Below, piece after piece: positions 5,403 to 7,224 of a stretch of DNA of 7,224 nt; within the stretch, counting starts at the first letter, position 1, and every line of letters starts with the position of its first letter. The stretch covers positions 1 to 7,224 of the forward strand of contig JAKSSQ010000091.1 in NCBI GenBank assembly GCA_024403005.1, given 5' to 3'. Origin of the DNA: Clostridia bacterium. Lineage in GTDB: Bacteria > Bacillota > Clostridia > Peptostreptococcales > Anaerovoracaceae. The translations under genes and the position numbers were made by a program. The notes beneath the pieces are model-generated. The model had not been told where the DNA came from. It ran no database searches and saw nothing but the letters and a program-made list of their open reading frames with translations.

Positions 5403-5678
5403 ATGACAGTTAAACCGTTAGGAGACAGAGTCCTCATCAAGAGACTTGAAGCAGAAGAAAAGACAAAGGGCGGCATTATCCTTACAACAGCTGCTAAGGA
5501 ACAGCCCCAGATGGCTACAGTAGTTGCTGCAGGTCCCGGAACAGAAGACGTTAAGATGGAAGTAAAGGCTGGCGACAAGGTTATTTTCTCCAAGTATGCC
5601 GGAACTGAAATCAAGGTAGATGCAGAAGAACTCATCATCCTGGCACAGAAGGATATCCTCGCAATCGTAGAAGAATAA
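5403..5678 (+). CDS. groES: Co-chaperonin GroES
   Basis: A 91-residue Hsp10 of normal length. Seven copies form the lid that closes the GroEL folding chamber in the cytoplasm. The family opening PLGDRVLIKR is at 5-14. The mobile loop that contacts GroEL spans about 17-35, with the contact tripeptide IIL at 25-27 (IVL in E. coli); the residue after it is Thr where Pro is common. The typical GPG turn is at 44-46 and the protein ends in DILAIVEE. The start is supported by AAGGGAG at 5387-5393, nine bases upstream. Two TAA stop codons in a row end the gene. It is the first gene of the CIRCE-controlled operon, 40 bases before groEL. Confidence 0.98.
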   Translation: MTVKPLGDRVLIKRLEAEEKTKGGIILTTAAKEQPQMATVVAAGPGTEDVKMEVKAGDKVIFSKYAGTEIKVDAEELIILAQKDILAIVEE

Positions 5679-5718
5679 TAAGTATTGATGGGGTTCACGC
5701 CCCGAAAGGAGATATAAA

Positions 5719-7224
5719 ATGGCAAAGGAAATTAATTACGGCGAAGAAGCAAGAAAGAAGCTTCTCTCCGGCGTTGACCAGCTGGCAAATACAGTAAAGA
5801 TTACTCTGGGCCCCAAGGGCAGAAACGTTCTCATCGAAAAGAAGTTCGGAAGCCCGCTCATTACTAACGACGGCGTTACAATCGCAAGAGAAATCGAACT
5901 GGAAGACGGCATGGAAAACATGGGCGCACAGGTTGTTAAGGAAGTTGCTTCCAAGACAAACGACGTTGCAGGCGACGGTACAACAACAGCTACACTGCTC
6001 GCACAGTCCATTATCCGCGAAGGTTTCAAGAACGTTGCTGCAGGTGCTAACCCCATGGTTCTCAAGAAGGGTATCCAGGGTGCTGTAAACGTAGCAGTTG
6101 AAGAAATCAAGAAGATTTCCCACCCCGTAGAAAGCAAGGAAGCTATCGCAAACGTAGCATCCGTTTCCGCAGCAGACGAAGAAATCGGCAAGATGATCGC
6201 AGAAGCTATGGAAAAGGTTGGCAACGAAGGCGTTATTACAGTTGAAGAATCCAAGTCCATGGAAACAGCTCTTGAAGTTGTTGAAGGTATGCAGTTCGAC
6301 AGAGGTTACCTCTCCGCATACATGGTAAGCGATATGGATAAGATGGAAGCTAACATGTCCAACCCGTTCATCCTTATCACAGACAAGAAGATCTCCAACA
6401 TCCAGGAAATCCTCCCCGTTCTCGAACAGATCGTTCAGACAGGCAAGAAGCTCCTGATCATCGCAGAAGACGTAGAAGGCGAAGCTCTCGCAACTCTGGT
6501 AGTTAACAAGCTCCGCGGCGCATTCGACTGCGTAGCAGTTAAGGCTCCCGGCTTCGGTGACAGACGTAAGGAAATGCTCAAGGATATCGCTATCCTGACA
6601 GGCGGTACAGTAATCTCCAGCGAACTCGGTTACGAACTGAAGGATGCTACTATCGACATGCTCGGTACAGCTAACACAGTTAAGGTTACTAAGGAAGCTA
6701 CAGTTATCGTAGACGGCGCAGGTGCTAAGGAAGACATCGCTGCAAGAACAGCTCAGATCAAGGCTCAGCTGGAAGAAACAACTTCCGAATTCGACAAGGA
6801 AAAGCTCCAGGAAAGACTTGCAAAGCTGGCAGGCGGCGTAGCTGTAATCCAGGTTGGTGCTGCTACAGAAACAGAAATGAAGGAAAAGAAGCTGAGAATC
6901 GAAGACGCTCTCGACGCTACAAGATCAGCTGTCGAAGAAGGTATCGTTCCCGGTGGCGGCACAGCTCTGTGCAACGTAATTCCTGCAGTTAAGGCTTATG
7001 CAGAAGCTCAGACAGGCGACGTTAAGACAGGCGCTCAGATTATCGTAAGAGCTCTGGAAGAACCCGTTCGCCAGATTGCAGAAAATGCAGGCTTCGAAGG
7101 CAGCGTAGTAGTTGCAGCAGTTAAGGAAGCTAAGCCCGGCGTTGGCTTCAACGCAGCTACAGAAGTTTACGAAGACATGATGGCTGCAGGCATCGTAGAC
7201 CCGACAAAGGTTACAAGATCTGCT
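5719..7224 (+). CDS. groEL: Chaperonin GroEL, 3' end cut off by the window
   Basis: 502 codons are present with no stop; the usual length is about 540, so about 40 codons including the flexible Gly/Met-rich tail, if present, lie beyond the edge. GroEL forms a double ring of 14 subunits that encloses unfolded proteins and folds them in ATP-driven cycles with GroES. Visible hallmarks are TLGPKGRNV (29-37), the ATP site NDG with Asp51, and GDGTTT with Asp86 (E. coli Asp87). The apical domain (about 190-375) contains the substrate-binding helices, followed by the equatorial signature AVEEGIVPGGGTAL. The ATPase Asp equivalent to E. coli Asp398 falls in the conserved EDALDATRSA segment. The start is fixed by AAAGGAG at 5705-5711, seven bases before the ATG. 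It is co-transcribed with groES. Codon choice is strongly biased (for example Lys almost always AAG, Thr mostly ACA), as expected of a highly expressed gene. Confidence 0.99.
   Translation, partial: MAKEINYGEEARKKLLSGVDQLANTVKITLGPKGRNVLIEKKFGSPLITNDGVTIAREIELEDGMENMGAQVVKEVASKTNDVAGDGTTTATLLAQSIIREGFKNVAAGANPMVLKKGIQGAVNVAVEEIKKISHPVESKEAIANVASVSAADEEIGKMIAEAMEKVGNEGVITVEESKSMETALEVVEGMQFDRGYLSAYMVSDMDKMEANMSNPFILITDKKISNIQEILPVLEQIVQTGKKLLIIAEDVEGEALATLVVNKLRGAFDCVAVKAPGFGDRRKEMLKDIAILTGGTVISSELGYELKDATIDMLGTANTVKVTKEATVIVDGAGAKEDIAARTAQIKAQLEETTSEFDKEKLQERLAKLAGGVAVIQVGAATETEMKEKKLRIEDALDATRSAVEEGIVPGGGTALCNVIPAVKAYAEAQTGDVKTGAQIIVRALEEPVRQIAENAGFEGSVVVAAVKEAKPGVGFNAATEVYEDMMAAGIVDPTKVTRSA

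Noticed and set aside
5690..5703. GGGG-N6-CCCC mini-hairpin between groES and groEL
   Set aside because: Only four base pairs and no T-tract; too weak to call a terminator or a processing site.
5695..6260. Two long minus-strand open frames opposite groEL
   Set aside because: They overlap each other and an unmistakable groEL; long antisense frames are a by-product of its biased codon use, and they show no protein motif or ribosome binding site that I can recognise.
1..7224. CRISPR arrays, insertion sequences, tRNA and rRNA genes
   Set aside because: No spaced direct repeats, transposase motifs, terminal inverted repeats or recognisable RNA gene sequences were seen on either strand.

Overview
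The window reads as chromosomal DNA of an anaerobic, low-to-mid GC Firmicute, most likely a member of the Clostridia. The evidence is a clostridial-type 2[4Fe-4S] ferredoxin, a Rex redox repressor, sigma-A style promoters, strong AAGGAGG-type ribosome binding sites, and a groESL operon controlled by a CIRCE (HrcA) operator. I cannot place it at genus level from sequence alone.

Layout, left to right. (1) The 3' part of a gene for a PIG-L/LmbE-family metal-dependent deacetylase, with a C-terminal coiled coil and membrane anchor, enters from the left edge. (2) It meets the minus-strand acyl carrier protein gene acpP head-on across a bidirectional terminator. (3) Upstream of acpP lies a minus-strand ABC-F ATPase gene of YdiF type. 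(4) It is divergent from rex. (5) rex converges on a small minus-strand ferredoxin gene, separated by a strong hairpin terminator. (6) The ferredoxin gene is divergent from a 270-codon gene that joins a P-loop nucleotide-binding domain to what looks like an Asp23/Gls24-like domain. (7) Almost directly behind it come the sigma-A promoter and perfect CIRCE element of groES-groEL; groEL runs off the right edge about 40 codons before its expected end.

Most genes are housekeeping: fatty-acid synthesis carrier, ribosome-associated ATPase, NADH/NAD+ sensing, low-potential electron transfer and protein folding. The grouping ABC-F / rex / groESL resembles the ydiF-(moaC)-rex-(tat)-groESL neighbourhood I recall from Bacillus subtilis, here rearranged and with the ferredoxin and fusion genes inserted. 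No mobile element, CRISPR array, tRNA or rRNA was seen, and no gap between genes exceeds 300 bases.

The points most worth a second look are the P-loop/Asp23-like fusion next to the heat-shock operon, the palindrome-rich ferredoxin/fusion intergenic region, the matching 5'-terminal hairpins predicted on the acpP and ferredoxin mRNAs, and the membrane-anchored deacetylase.
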